A stretch of 64,000 bases of DNA, taken from assembly GCA_015501055.1 (NCBI GenBank), contig JADNYV010000013.1, positions 186,001 through 250,000 on the forward strand, read 5' to 3'. Numbering within the stretch: the first letter of the stretch is position 1; every line of letters begins with the position of its first letter. The notes under the pieces were generated by a model, which was not told the origin of the DNA, searched no databases, and saw only the letters and a program-made list of their open reading frames with translations. Shown here piece after piece: positions 44,032 to 57,039 of the stretch. Source of the DNA: Mucidula mucida. Lineage: Eukaryota > Basidiomycota > Agaricomycetes > Agaricales > Physalacriaceae. The position numbers were made by a program, and so were the translations under genes.

Positions 44032-47000
44032 CTAATCGGAATCTACAACCATCACATCGTTTCTCAGCGCCGCAGCGGTAACTTCAGCGAGAGCCTTCTT
44101 CTTCTGCTTCGTCAGGATCGAGCGCAGATGCGCCACAGCTCCCGACATCCCGGGCATAGCCTCCAGCCTCTTGATCTCCTTTGACACACTAAAAACAAAA
44201 ATGAGACATTTTACCTACATCGGGATCCGCAAAGAACATATATATACCTTTTGGGACCCAGTGTTATGATTGGACAGCTGTCCAGTGGATGATAGCCCTC
44301 CTTGCAGACGACACAAGGAACATCAGCTTTGACCTTCTTCTTCAGCGGCCCAGATATCATGGGTGCAGGAGACGACGACCGCTTTGAGGTACTCGCGACG
44401 GGACTGCTCGATGGCGGCGGAGGCGAAGCAGCTGGACGCTTCGTTGAATGTCCTATGTGCTCCCGTGGACGCTTCGTCAGAGGCTCCCGGGGTAAACTAG
44501 GCGCAGAGAGTTTTGGTGGCTGGGGCACCACCGGCTTCGGCATTTTCTTGACAGCCGCCGCCGCCACAAGAGGCCTCTTCTCAACAAGGTGTAGTGGCTG
44601 ACCGGCAATCAAGTGGGTCTGTTTGCGTCTAAACAGCACCTCGTCAATGGCTGCGATGGCCGCTCGCTAATATGTGAGGAATCAGTTGACGCTACCAGTG
44701 CTAGCCAAAGAGAAATCACATACCCTGTCCTCGATAGGTTCATCATCGGCGTTCAGAAGCAACATTTGGCGGTACTCGGCAAGATTTTCGCTGTTCTCCG
44801 TCATAGGGCACGCGTCCTCTCCATCACCGTGGCGAGAACCGCAAAGACCGCAGTTCTCGACATGGACGTTCTGTATCTGGTGAAGCGGTTTGTCCTTCTT
44901 CGGCTTTCGAGTGGGAGTCGCGCTGGTCAAATCCCGCATCTCGACATCTCCATTTACGCCGGGAGCACCGTCATCGCTGCTCTCGTCGTAGTCTTCAATA
45001 TGGGGGTCAGAACCTGCAAAGTCTGATTCCTCGTCGGATGACATGGATGGTTTCTTGCCCTTGGTCGACTTCTTGAGAGGTATTTCCTCGTCGATGTACC
45101 TGACTGGTATGGCGGTCGCCTTGCGCCTCGCACCACGCCCTGATAAAGCCTCTTGCTGCGCCTGGATTTTCTGGCGTTCAGCGTTGATCTTTTGGAGAGT
45201 GACAGCCCACGAGTCGCCCTGGTCCTCATCTTGAACTTCCTCCAACGTATCCCGGTCGGCAGTCCAGATCTTCGCAAACGAGAACATACCACCACCCTCT
45301 TTGCTAGCATCCTCTTCGTCTCCTGTTTCCTTTTCGGTCTTTTCAATGAGATTATCAACGTCCGCATCAGTGTCTGCAGAAGTCAACAATAAGAGACATG
45401 GCGATACAAAGGACAAACACTCACAGGTGATATCGTGTGAGTTCGTTTCGTCCGTCTCAAAAAGCGCACTTGCTCCAAAGGTCAGAATAGACTGAACATT
45501 CTCCCCAGCAGATTCATCTTCGTCCATTTTCTGAACGATCAGATGATCAAGAACCATCTTCTTCTTCCCGACTTGCACGATTCGTTCTGATGTACACCTG
45601 TCAACAAGCATTTCTTTTCACAAGGTAATATCAACGACGTGCCTTCCGCAGATTCTTTCACCATCAGTTTGAAAACAAGGCATGTCTTCTTCTGACCGAA
45701 TCGATACGCCCGTGCAATGGCCTACCAACAATGAATGATAATCTACGTGAATCATGATTTGGCTCACTTGAAGATCCTGGGCCAAAGGATTAGGAGACGC
45801 GAGAGGTATGAAGGAGTGGACGCACCTGATGAGGATTGAAATCTGGATCGAAAATGATGACGGTGTCGGCAGTCTGTAACGTCAAGTGTTATGAATACGA
45901 AAAAATCCAGGCATCGTTGCAAAACGTACGAAAAGATTAATGCCGACACCCTGAGTACAACGACAGTTAGTCCGCATATAAAAAAAAAACAGCAGTAACA
46001 CGTACTCCTGCACGTGTAGTCAACAAGTAAATGAACACATCCGATCCAGGTTTGTTGAACTCGTCCATTCCTTTTTGCCGGTCAGCACCCTTGGTGTTAC
46101 CATCCTAGACAACGATCAGTATCAGAACGTTGTGGCATGGAGTGTACATACTAGCCGTAGACACTTGAATCCCTCGCCACCAAGGAAGTCTTCGATAATA
46201 TCCAGCGCAATGACAAACTACGGAGTGTGAGACGAGATAATAACGGGCAAAGGCGGTTCTACTTGGGAAAATAATAGGACACGATGACCGCGAGCCTTGA
46301 GCTTGGGTAGCAGCATCTTCAAGAATCGCAGCTTCGCGCTGGCGTCGATGAGTTTCTCATGTGTCTCTTTCGCCGGTAAGTTCCGAGGCTCGATCTCCTC
46401 CGAGTACAAGTACGGGTGTTGAAGACATCTGTCCAGTGTGAGATACGCAAGTAACGAGAGAAAGAGGAACTTTACTTTCGCAGCTGCATCAAGACGTTGT
46501 TTATACGACCCCTTGACTGATTCCCAGCACCGCCAGTTGTCAAGCCTTTGAGGAGCTCCGAATTATGACCTTAAGAAACCTCAGCACAAGAATTCGACAC
46601 AAGGATGATGACCCACTCAGAATGGACCGATACACTTCTTTCTGAAGAGGCGCCATCGAAACTGGTACGATAACTTCATTCTGCGGTAACGTGAGTGGTA
46701 CTCTTAGATACGACTCAATCGCTCAGCTCACCTTCGGTGGAAGTGTCAAAACCTGACTCTTAATACGACGAAGGAAATAAGGTCGTAAGCGTTCGTGAAG
46801 CTGCTTTACGAGCTCCTCCGTTAGTTCCTCGTACTCTTGTTCCAGAGCCGCCAAATCAGACCAGGCATCGGGATCTAAAAAGTTCATCAAATTGAAGAGC
46901 TCTCGGATGTTGTTGTTGAGCGGCGTCTGTTCAAAGCGTTGAATACTCAAGTCGATACTGCCAGATTCCTTCTTACCCCAGTCATGATGATGCGATGAAA

Positions 47001-50000
47001 ACTCTTGAGTTCGTTGAGCTTCCTGAAGAGCAAACTCTCGTCGTTTTTCACTACAAATTCTGTCAGTACTGTCTGCCACATCAACGAGTGGAGGGGGTAT
47101 TTCTTACATCGTTGACCCTCATCGATAACGAGAATCTTCAAACAAAATGGTCAACGCTTCAGACTACACGATCGTCTACGCGACTCACCTCCCATCTAGG
47201 AACAGACTTGAACACAGTACCAAAGTCCTTGGGGTTCAACAGTGCCTCATAGGTCGTCACGAGGACGTGGAACTTGACACTAGTCTGCCCAGCAACCTTG
47301 CTCCTGTGCGACAACTCGTATTTCTTGATGACATCCCGAGCTTTGGCTTCACCGTAGAATGGTACGACCCTAAGCTCCGGTGCCCAGCGCTCAAACTCTC
47401 TAACCCAGTTCGTAATCGTCGAGTTTGGGACTACCACTAGAGCCGGGCATGCGTTCCATTTTGATGCGACATTACCAATAAACGCCGCAATTTGCACGGT
47501 TTTACCCTGAGCCTATCAGTACTGAAGAATCACACAATACAGCAGAGACTCACCAAGCCCATCTCATCGGCCAGAATACAAGGTTGCTTGTTCCACCAGT
47601 TATCACACAGCCAATTGAAGCCGTCCACCTGGAAGGGCATCAACTTCAACTTGGGATCCTGACCTAGCTGAAGATCTTCCGCCTCCTTGAGCGCGTGTTT
47701 CCGTTTGTACTCGTCACGCGGCCGGTCTTCAAAAGCTTTGAGTTCCTGAGCATTAAGTCTAGTAATCTTCACTGTTCGCGATTTGATGTAGCGATTCAAG
47801 GCGTTCTCAAATGCGGGATACGTCGAGTCGTTTGGTCGTGGAGGAGAGTCCCAAGAAGCTGCAAAACTAGTCAATTCAGTGAGCCGATTCAGACTTTATA
47901 CGTACCTTCATCGTACGCGAGGTCGTCCCACTTGATAAATGCCCATACAACCAACGGCGCGTGCTGCAATGCGAACTTTTCACCAGTCCTTGTCTCCCAG
48001 TCCTCGATAGTCTCCAATAAGTCGTCGTCTGGCTGTTCACCTTCATCGAAAGCAGCATGGTACTCAGGACCGAACGTCTCAACATCAACATCCATGGCAT
48101 CATCATCATCCTCCTGTTCTTCCTCCTCCTCGCTTTCTACTCTTCTCGTTTTACTGTTTTTCCCCTTTGACGAACGACCCTTTTTGGACTTTGACTTTGC
48201 CTTTGCCTTTGATTTCTGCTGTCCGACATACCACAAGCGCAAATCCAATATCCGGTCGATCGTCTTCCATTCGGGTGGAATCCTAGATTCCGCGTCTGGG
48301 GAGGCATCCTGAGGGCGAGGAGGCGTAGGCTTGACAGACGAGTCCCGAGAACCGTCGTCCGCGAAAATGGAATCAGGCTCCTCCACAGCGGCAGGCTTTT
48401 TCTCAGAAACTGAAAGGAGCTCGACTTTGGGGCCTGTGATGATGAAGTTTTTGAGTTTGCTTGGATGGGTAGACAGGAGCCACATATGAGGAACCCATGA
48501 CGTTCGCCGGAAACTGCGTTGCTCCCACTTGACAAGGTACTCTCTGGGAAGCTGATCCTGATAGTGAGGGTAGAGGGGGTTCTCTTCGAGGGCGGTTTCG
48601 GGATACGGGCGCCAGGCCAATATCTTGTCTAAAGGGTACGTGAATGACGCGCAATCATTGCAAAGCCAGTTCTTCTGGTAAGTCTCGGCAATTTCGGCGG
48701 GGGCGTCTTCGTCGCCTTTGGGTGGCAGCTCAGCATAGTGCGATACCCGTTTGCACGTGAAGCAGCGGAAGAGCAATTCCGACGAAGGCTCTTTAGTCGG
48801 TGATGCCATGCTTGTGGATGCTTCGTTTGCACCTTCCTCGCCCAAAGCTTTCAGGTCCTTCCGCGATAGTTCGGGTTGCAACGCCACCTCCTTGCAAGAC
48901 ATGCATATGCCTCCCTTCATACACGAACCTATTCTTCTTTTAGCATAGAGTTAGATGTACGGGGAGCTTCTTACCGCAAATGAATTCAGTAGTCTCATTC
49001 ATGTCGAGACCAGGCCGTTTCCTAGGGCCGTCCCTGTCAACATCGCCCTCCGGATGCTCTATCAACCAAGCAACTCTGTCCAGCGATCGCGCTGCCTTCA
49101 ATATCTCATCCCGTTGAGTACTTGCAAGACATTTCCAATGCGCAGTGACCGGACATTTGAGACTAAGGGTGTACAATGTGTGTCAGTGTACGAAATGATG
49201 TAGAGTGACGGCACATATTACCAGCGAACCCATCCACCGCCTTGTTGAATTCTAGCCAGCTCGTCAGCCGAGTCTTCTTCGATCTCGTCGTCAGACGTCT
49301 TCTTCTTCCTGCGACCCTTGCCTTTCTTCTTCTGCGCCGCCGCAGCTTTGATGTGAGTGGGCTCGGTATGACATTTCTCGCAGATGGTCCTATGAGTCCG
49401 AAGTGAGGCGGTCTCTTCGTCGGAATCATAGTCCATATCTGCAATGGGCCGGAAATGACCATAGGCAGGTCGGGAGGCAGCAGATCTCGGCTTCTTCTTT
49501 GGCTTTGCAGGCCCTTTCTGTCGCTTCCTATGAGAGTCATACTCATCTTCATCTTCATCTTTATCTTCATCCTCTTCATCTTGGTCCTCCGGTTCGTAAG
49601 AATCCTCACGGAGGTTGACTTTGACGGCTCTTCGATTACGCGTCGAGCGGCGTGTAGGGGCAGCGCCCGTACCCTCATCGGACTCTTCAGCATCGGAATC
49701 GTCGACCGTGAACACTTGGCGACTTTTAGTCTTTTTCGGGCTAAATGGCAAGGTAGTCTGCTTGGTATGGGTCCGAGTGCTGCGTCGGGCGGGGTGAGAT
49801 GTATCGTGCGCCTCAAAGTTGTCATCAACGTCTGATTCCTCATCGTTGTTGTCGGGTTCAGAATCCATGACGACGTCGCTGTCAGGAGCAGCGGGGCGAC
49901 GCTGGCGAATCCGCAGCTTCAGCGACGGCCGGGACAAGGGGTGGATATCATCACGCGTATTTGGGTCAAAGTCCTCGAGCTCGCCAGCTTCCTTGGCTCT

Positions 50001-50452
50001 ATCTAAAGACAACAGTCATAGCCGGCAATGAGGGATCTACGTGTCCCACGAACTGTAAGCGTTGACCAGCTCTGGATATTTCTTCGTAAATATCTGCTTT
50101 GGATACTAAACACGCGTGAATATCAAGCAGGACGCGTTAAAAGGCGGTAATCGCGTACCCTCTGCAGAATTCCACCCTTATAACGAGCATACAAGTACTC
50201 TTTCCCATCGTCCTTCCACTCACCGACGACTTCATCGACATTGAAGGTGATTTCACGCGACAAGACCGACTCTGACATGTCTTGATATGTTCGCTTTTCC
50301 GCTGATGCCAAGGGTGGGGGCAGGACGTACACGCTGCGAGCACGCCGCTCAGGTGTTTGAGGAGGGGCGACGGACGCGGCGGGCGGTGTTGCCGAGCGAG
50401 CGGCAGGTGGTTCGGTGGGTGTAAAAAGAAAAGCCGGATCGTCCATTGGCAT
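44032..50452 (-). CDS. CHD3/Mit1-type SNF2 chromatin remodelling ATPase
   Basis: A large multi-exon gene of well over 1,500 residues, frame-consistent at every junction checked. The order from the N-terminus is as follows. A start [12 protein letters not shown] is followed by a Pro-rich segment and a small chromo-like segment ([19 protein letters not shown]). A long Lys/Glu/Asp-rich region comes next, then a split PHD-type zinc finger ([53 protein letters not shown]). The SNF2 helicase follows ([54 protein letters not shown]). The C-terminus holds two zinc-knuckle-like motifs ([15 protein letters not shown] and [14 protein letters not shown]) and ends NDVMVVDSD at 44032. The layout fits nuclear Mi-2/CHD3 and fission-yeast Mit1 (SHREC), which position nucleosomes in heterochromatin. 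The start could also be 50446. Confidence 0.9.
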
Positions 50453-50617
50453 GAAAGGGCGACCTTCGATCCCGCTCCCTCTCTCATTGCACAGCGGTAC
50501 CAAACATGAACAAGCAACAATAACTGGATTTTGATCCACTTTTCAAGGTCGCCGTCGTGGTCAGTAGAGCATACATACATTCTCAATTCTAGGTGTACAT
50601 CTAAGTAACTATAGGAA

Positions 50618-51737
50618 TTAAAGCAACCATTTGACAACTTGCTCGGCGGCTGGTTTACTGTGATCTGAGACAACATCAGGTTCATAGTGAATTGTGAAGG
50701 AGGTTCACTTACTGATACAGAACGCATGCGGTACATTAGTGGCAAAGAATATGTTCTCTGCGGGTCCCTTGAAATGAGCAACAATCTCTTCTCGATTCTG
50801 CCCAACCCAACCATCGACATCGGCGAAATACATTCGTATGCGATCGGCATGAGAGTCTATCAGTTCTTGCTTGGGCTCGGTAATCATTTTCATTTCATCG
50901 TAGGCAGTGGCGAAGCAAGCTTTGACAACTTCAGGTGACTTGATTAGTTTCTGCAGAACAGGCAACTGATCCTCGGGCCAGTGACCATAGACAAATTTCA
51001 CAACAGCGGTGGGTATCAGTCTCCCGAGAACAGCCAGACTGGATATTATTGTCCGTGGGAGCGGATTGAATGCCCACTGAATGGATTCAATGGAGATCCG
51101 AAATGGAGAAGAAGAGCACTGACAGAGAGCATTCGACCGTTCGGACTGTCCGCAATGTGTTGTATTGTGGGTGTCATCAGAATAGCACTATGCACTGCAC
51201 TGAAGCGCCGCTCGAGGAGCTGCTTGCGAATTAAGCAACCACGCCAGACCAAAATCCAAACGATACCTTTAATGTTATCCAGCAGCCCATACTATGGGCT
51301 ATGACAATAACTTTTGCCTCGGAAAACTCAGAGACAAGCGCATCAAGCGCCTCTACTGCACTTGCAATTTGCGCGTCAAAGCCACAATCAGAAGCCGAGA
51401 TAGGAAAGCCTGGGGTATGGCCCAAGTGAGCGTGTGCGAAGATTGCCAGCGTGTCAGAGTCGTGTTTCTCCTGTATATCATGGAAGAATGGTATGTAGAA
51501 CTCTACAAGTCCAGGATTCCCTACAATGCAGCGTGTCAGGACATTACAGATAACAGGGCAAGCTGGATATTCACCCGGAATGAAGAAAAGGATGCTATCT
51601 GGCGCTTTCTTGGAGCGTGTTGGCCACCAGAGCGAGTGGGCATCTCCTCCAAGAGAATCATGACGGCAAAACGCATTTATAAACGAAGAATTGGGGACTG
51701 GTGGGCCATGATGATGAAGGAAAGACGGAAGTGCCAT
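50618..51737 (-). CDS. LDAH: Lipid-droplet-associated hydrolase (LDAH/C2orf43 family)
   Basis: Five exons (51737-51575, 51520-51267, 51219-51124, 51076-50713, 50664-50618) give 307 residues with consistent phases. Family hallmarks are LHSLWWP-like SLWWP, FIPGNPGLVEFYIPFF split by the first intron, the Ser elbow IAHSMGCW, PTIQHIADSPNGRML, the tail PHAFCINHSKPAA with the catalytic His, and W-L-L at the end. The enzyme is a serine alpha/beta hydrolase on lipid droplets with a role in sterol ester or neutral lipid handling. Only 88 bp separates its start codon from that of SEC8 on the other strand, so the two share a promoter region. Confidence 0.92.
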
Positions 51738-51825
51738 CAGTGCGAGCCGGCATAAACAGAGTTCAAATAGTCCGGTATCTAATCTGGTACCCGCGGCTTC
51801 ACTACGGACGACCGTCATTGTCGGC
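51738..51825. promoter_or_regulatory. 88 bp divergent promoter of LDAH and SEC8
   Basis: The start codons at 51737 (minus) and 51826 (plus) are only 88 bp apart. No TATA box is visible. Transcription start sites must lie inside this gap or overlap the opposite gene. Confidence 0.5.
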
Positions 51826-54800
51826 AATGTCGCGCGCCCCGCCGTTCCCGACCCGTCGAGGACGCTCACCGTCGTTCACCAATGGCACACCGACAATATC
51901 AGGACCAATCTCGGCGCCGACACCATCGATGCCAACACGACCGTTGCAGATTGGTCGCACACCTTCACGGCCAACAACACCAGGCAATAGTAATTCCACA
52001 ACGTCGACATCGACCTCTCCACGGGCTGCGCCTCCAAATACTGCTCCTATAGGACCATCGCGACCTCAGAGATCCGAACTGAGAAACCGGGCTTCAAATA
52101 TATCGGATTCTGCGAGCTCGTACAGAGACAGTATGAGTACTACGCGCTCAGATTACTCATTGCCCAGCCGATCTCGCCAACCGGGTATGCCACAAGCTTC
52201 ATCATCGCGGCCTACGCCTCCGCGCCTAAAGAGCGCGGGCAGTATTAACGGTAGCGAAACAACACCGCCAGCGTTGTCGTCTGTCCTGTCTGCATTCAAA
52301 TCTGCGGGACGGGAACGTGCGATGACCAACGGCAGTGATGATTTTGACTATCAGAGGGAGCGGCGGGAGGAATTGGAGGCAGAGCGCATCCGACAGCAGA
52401 AGATCCGAGAGAAGGTTCCCGGACGGAGAACGAATGGAAGAGCTCGGACGGGGGATATCGACGGTGCGTCTTTTCCATCTTCATTCATGTAGACTCATCA
52501 GCCATGCAGCAATACTGGATCAAATTCGAGATGACTGGGCGTTTGTCATTGACCCCGATGTGCGCTTCACTCGTGGTATCATTTGTGGCGTGTACCTCAT
52601 ACTTATCTCATAGTTCAATCCCGTCGACCTCGCTCTACAACTTCTCGATGAATCTTCTGTTGGAAAGGACATTGAGTCGTTCCACCGCACAAAGAAAATG
52701 TTGTCCAAGGCGTTGAAAGGATCCGTGGATAGTACGCGAACCATCACTATGCAACCAACACGTTCATGACGGCCTTCTTGTTTAGAACACTACCAGGCCT
52801 TTGCCTCAGCCCTTCCTCACCATGCTAATCTCATGAATCATCTCGGTACTGTACAAACACAGATAGAGGAAACCCGAACCGCTCTACAGGAATCCAAAGA
52901 GGCGTTGGGAAGTAAACGAGCCGATCTGGTGCAGCTTTGGGCAAGGGGTCAAACGCTGGAAGAGATGATGCGACTTCTCGACCAAATGTAGGCTCTTGCC
53001 TTTTGTTCTTTGCGCCGTCTCACAACTTCCGCTTTCAGTGAACATCTCAAATCAATACCCGATCTTCTAGAAACTCTCATGTCTGAAAAGAGACTCTTAC
53101 AGGCTTCTGTCCTTCTTGTGCGAAGTCTGAAGATCATAAACAAACCCGACATGCTGGAAATCGGTGCTGTGTCGGACTTACGAGCTTACCTGGTCGGCCA
53201 GGAAACGGTATGGACTTCATCTTGACGCCTTTTCGCGGTTTATCAATCAATATCTCCAGGCTTTACGCGAGATTCTAACGGATGAGTTACATAGTCATTT
53301 GTACCTCAAGTCGTTCTTATGCGAGTCTCGCTGGGCAGCCTATACACCTAATCAGCGTGCATGTAAGTCGAAATCTCCCTTCTCGTATCTGTGCTAACTA
53401 TGACCAGTCCCAACGCTCGAATTCGAAAATGAAGGGCACTTGTTGGTGTCAAACCTCTCTTCTGACTCCCCATCATCACCTACCACTCCTCGAACTCGAC
53501 TCAGCCGATTCCTTCAAGACTTGGCTTTACGTCCCAACGATCCCCCGCATGACTTGGATGATCCTAATTCGCGGCATGACGTAGCCCCTACTGTGGCGCC
53601 AACGACGAACAGCGCTTCAGGAATGATGCATAATCCCGAGGCAGACTCGTTCTCATACTTGGAGACCATACTTGAATCTCTTGCTGTCTTGGGTCGTCTA
53701 GGAAGCGCACTGGACAATGTCGTGCAGCGCGTACCTATCGAAGTCTTCAGTTTAGTGGATACTACACTGGAAGAGGTATCAGATCGTGCTGAGTATGGGC
53801 GACGAGGTTCGGTATACGCACTCTTCGGGAACCACTCTCGAACGGAAGGCGTGTATACCTTCACTGGTGTTGACATTTCCGCTGCTCTAAATTCAAGAAT
53901 GGGACATAAGGCATACTTGAATGCATCCAGCTTGCGCTTGTCTGCGTTGGAGTCCTCCGCTAAGCAGGTCGATCACGAAATCCTGAAAGACTTCTTTTGG
54001 ACACTTTACTCAAAAATGGATGCTGTCGCTCAGGGTCTTCGAGTGGTGTACGAGGTCGCCAATCGTATCGGATCCGTGAGTTCTTGAATTCGAAATCGTG
54101 CATTGAGCTAAAGCTCCCTCATAGAGGCGAGACTTCAAAGACGCGTCGGGAGCAAAACCGGGGTCGCTATTTCCTTTGACCGATATTTGGCTGTCGGTGC
54201 AGGCTGAAGTACGTTGTTTTGCGCAGTGATTTCTGTCCTTGTTGAGGTCCATTTAGATACGGACATTGATCTACGATTACTTGACAAACGAAGAACAAGG
54301 TACTGCCTCTGGCCGAAATCCTGTGTCGTCCATCAATGAGATACTTCGGGAGGGGCGTTTCACGCGCGATAGAACAAAGGTATATTTCTTCGATCTACGA
54401 TATTTGGAGACAAAGTCTCATGATTCTGGTCCTCAGGCGGTCTTCCGTTTCGCAGACACGGATATGAAGATGACGACGAAGATCCTACGTCCTCATGAGG
54501 ATGAGCTGACCCGTGTTCTCAAGGATACCATGCCCGGGCTCGTGCAGGGCGCTGCGGAAAGCAGTGTACAGGCTGCGTTGTCGACTGTGGGTACAGATGA
54601 CCGACTGCAAGGTGCTGGGCAACATCATAGGTTACTCATCGAACCGGATACATTTCATGTCACTGTCCTTTTCGAGCCGACACTATCGTTCCTGGCCCGT
54701 GTCGGAGAAATTTTGCCTCGGGACATTGAATCGATGAGGGATTCAAGTAAAATTCTCGATGAGTTCGTGCTGAAGGTTTACCTACCGCAACTCGAGGAGA

Positions 54801-56491
54801 AAGTGGAATCACTGTGTCATGATGCTCTAAATGGTGATTCTAGCCATTTTTTATGTCTGTTCCAACTATTGACGCTAGACGTTGTAGGCCCTGAGGCGTT
54901 CCAACCTGATCCTCTATCCGAGCGGTTTTCTCCGGAGCCGCTTCTCAAGGTCAATTTGTCTCTCTCGTGCATTTTTGTTCAGATGATCCAAAACTTTCAT
55001 GTAGGCCAGTACACAATTGATGGCTCTGATCAACTCGCTATGTGCCATGTTGCAAACGACACCATTTCATCGCGAGAGCTATTCTAGATTGATTCTCAGT
55101 GTCATCGTCAAGTTCTACAAACAGTGCTTCAGTCGATTCCAAGAATTAGTTGCAGTGGCTGGCGGAAGCGATTCGGATGTGGCGTTAGCGGTACAGTGGA
55201 GCCAACGGAAAGAGCTTCAACCTTGTTTCGCTGAGCTATGGTCAACGGAGGTTTGTTCGTTCTTTGAGCAGACGCACCCATCTAATTCCCGCTGCGTAGG
55301 ATCCGATGACAGCACATCAGTTATGTAGGCAAGAGAGCAATATTGAGATTGACTTTCTCGGACAAGACACGATCGCGAAGAAGGACCTCGTCCCGTCTAC
55401 GCGCAATATTGCTGCTCTTGCGAGGTTGTACAAGAGTCTAGTGAGTTTGTTCCGCTTTCTGGGCATGCGTCCAGTTCTTACGATTTGTAGACATGGTTTG
55501 CTTTGGAGATCAACTCTCTGAAAGCTCGACCGGAGGAGCCTACTAGTCCTCAAAGCCCGGAAGTTACCTCCACTGTTTCAACGACATCATTCACCAACTT
55601 CCATACCACCATGGCTCTAAATGAGCCGTTGAGCCTTCCGTTGACGAAGGAAATGACCGAGTGAGTACGATTTGTGGTTAGATACTCATTCCGCTTACGC
55701 CTTCATAGGCGATTCAATTCCTTGTTGAGCACGTACGAGCAACTCGGAGAGCTTATCATGCACACTATTCGAATTGATATACGATGTCGAGCTATTTCCT
55801 ATTTGGATGCCTCCTTGCGCCACGTGAGCTCCATCTCAGCGACGCAAGTGTTTGTCTCACATGTCCTTTTACAGGGCAACTACTCTATGGAGCAAGAGGC
55901 CAGCGAACCCGATCCTCACATCATCGACCTGAACGCAGAGCTGGCTGAATGTGATGTCTTCTTAACCGGCAGTTTACCATCGCGTGCCAGAAAGTAAGCA
56001 CACTGCTAGCCTCAACTGTTGGCCGGCCCTTTTTGACCGTGGTCGTAGCTTTGTCTTCGTCGGTCTCGGGCACATCATGGAACACATCTTGATTACGGGT
56101 GCTCGACATCTTGGGGTGCCTACCAAGTTGGGCATCAAAAAGGTCATGAGAAACATTCTGGCGCTGCAGCAAAGCGTGAAGGCTGTTACCGACGACCAAA
56201 CCAGCGAGTTGCAGCGCGCCAAGGCTTACTATTCGCTCTTCTTCATGACGCCTCAGGTTCGTGGCGTGTCCTACCGTTGCGATATACTGAGTTCTCGTTT
56301 AGGCCATGCTTGACAGCATTCGCAAGAGACAGCAATTCACGTTTGATGAATACCTGACCATGTTGCGTCTGCAGTGTGGTGTTGACCAGACGCAGGGCGA
56401 TCCGCGGGCGTCTATGGCTGTGAATCGGGATTATAGTATGTATGTTATAGATCTGCATGGACTGGAAATGGATAACTTGGCATCACCCTAA
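51826..56491 (+). CDS. SEC8: Exocyst complex component SEC8
   Basis: A gene with more than ten exons and about 1,200 residues, frame-intact at every junction checked. It opens with a Ser/Pro/Arg-rich disordered region (MSRAPPFPTRRGRSP), then the Sec8 N-terminal coiled-coil domain (AILDQIRDDWAFVID, FHRTKKMLSKALKGS, HLGTVQTQIEETR), followed by LLQASVLLVRSLKI and the long helical rods (LYLKSFLCESRWAAYTPN). The C-terminal helical bundle ends in MLDSIRKRQQF ... DNLASP (stop 56489-56491). Sec8 is a core subunit of the octameric exocyst that tethers secretory vesicles at growing hyphal tips. The last exon is also present at 19927-20112. Confidence 0.93.
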
Positions 56492-57039
56492 TTACCTATT
56501 GTACCCTCGATATTTATTTCGCTAATGTACTACGAGACTACCGAATTCGCACATGCGCTAGAGGCTATAAGAAATGAGCACCCGACAATCGAGGGCTTTG
56601 AGCTACTTAATGATTAAAGATCCTTGACTTGTCGATGGGTACCCTCCGCCGACGCCTGATCATTGAAAGCTCTTCCGTTGAAGCACTGAGGCTTGATGGC
56701 CACTCCTATATCTTACTCTGTCTACTCTACAATACCCAGTATCTCTTGTGGGTTTACAAATCCTGACCTTAGTACTATGGGTGGTCTGATCCTTTCTGGA
56801 TAGACTGAATGATTGCAGCTAGTCACCAAACCGACGATGCCCCAGGGTAACCGATGCCTACTATATGAGGATGCCTTGATGTAGTAGTAGTTTAGTGTCC
56901 TGATATTCGCAGGTGGTATATGGAGGCTTGCTCATGTAGTGGGCAGAGGTTACCTGCTGAGCAACACGAGCTCGAGAGTCCATGTAGGACTGACTGAGGC
57001 TCTACACTCGAACTACTGTGAGAGTTCAGTCTGTTAACA
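56492..57039. other. SEC8 3' flank, duplicated at 20113-20689
   Basis: No gene seen. The sequence matches the region between the orphan SEC8 exon and R2, with scattered substitutions and gaps, and shows that the duplication took gene tail, flank and repeat together. Confidence 0.7.

Noticed and set aside
49403..49835. Plus-strand ORFs with Ile/Phe repeats
   Set aside because: They are the antisense of the acidic Asp/Glu/Lys region of the remodeller; composition explains them.
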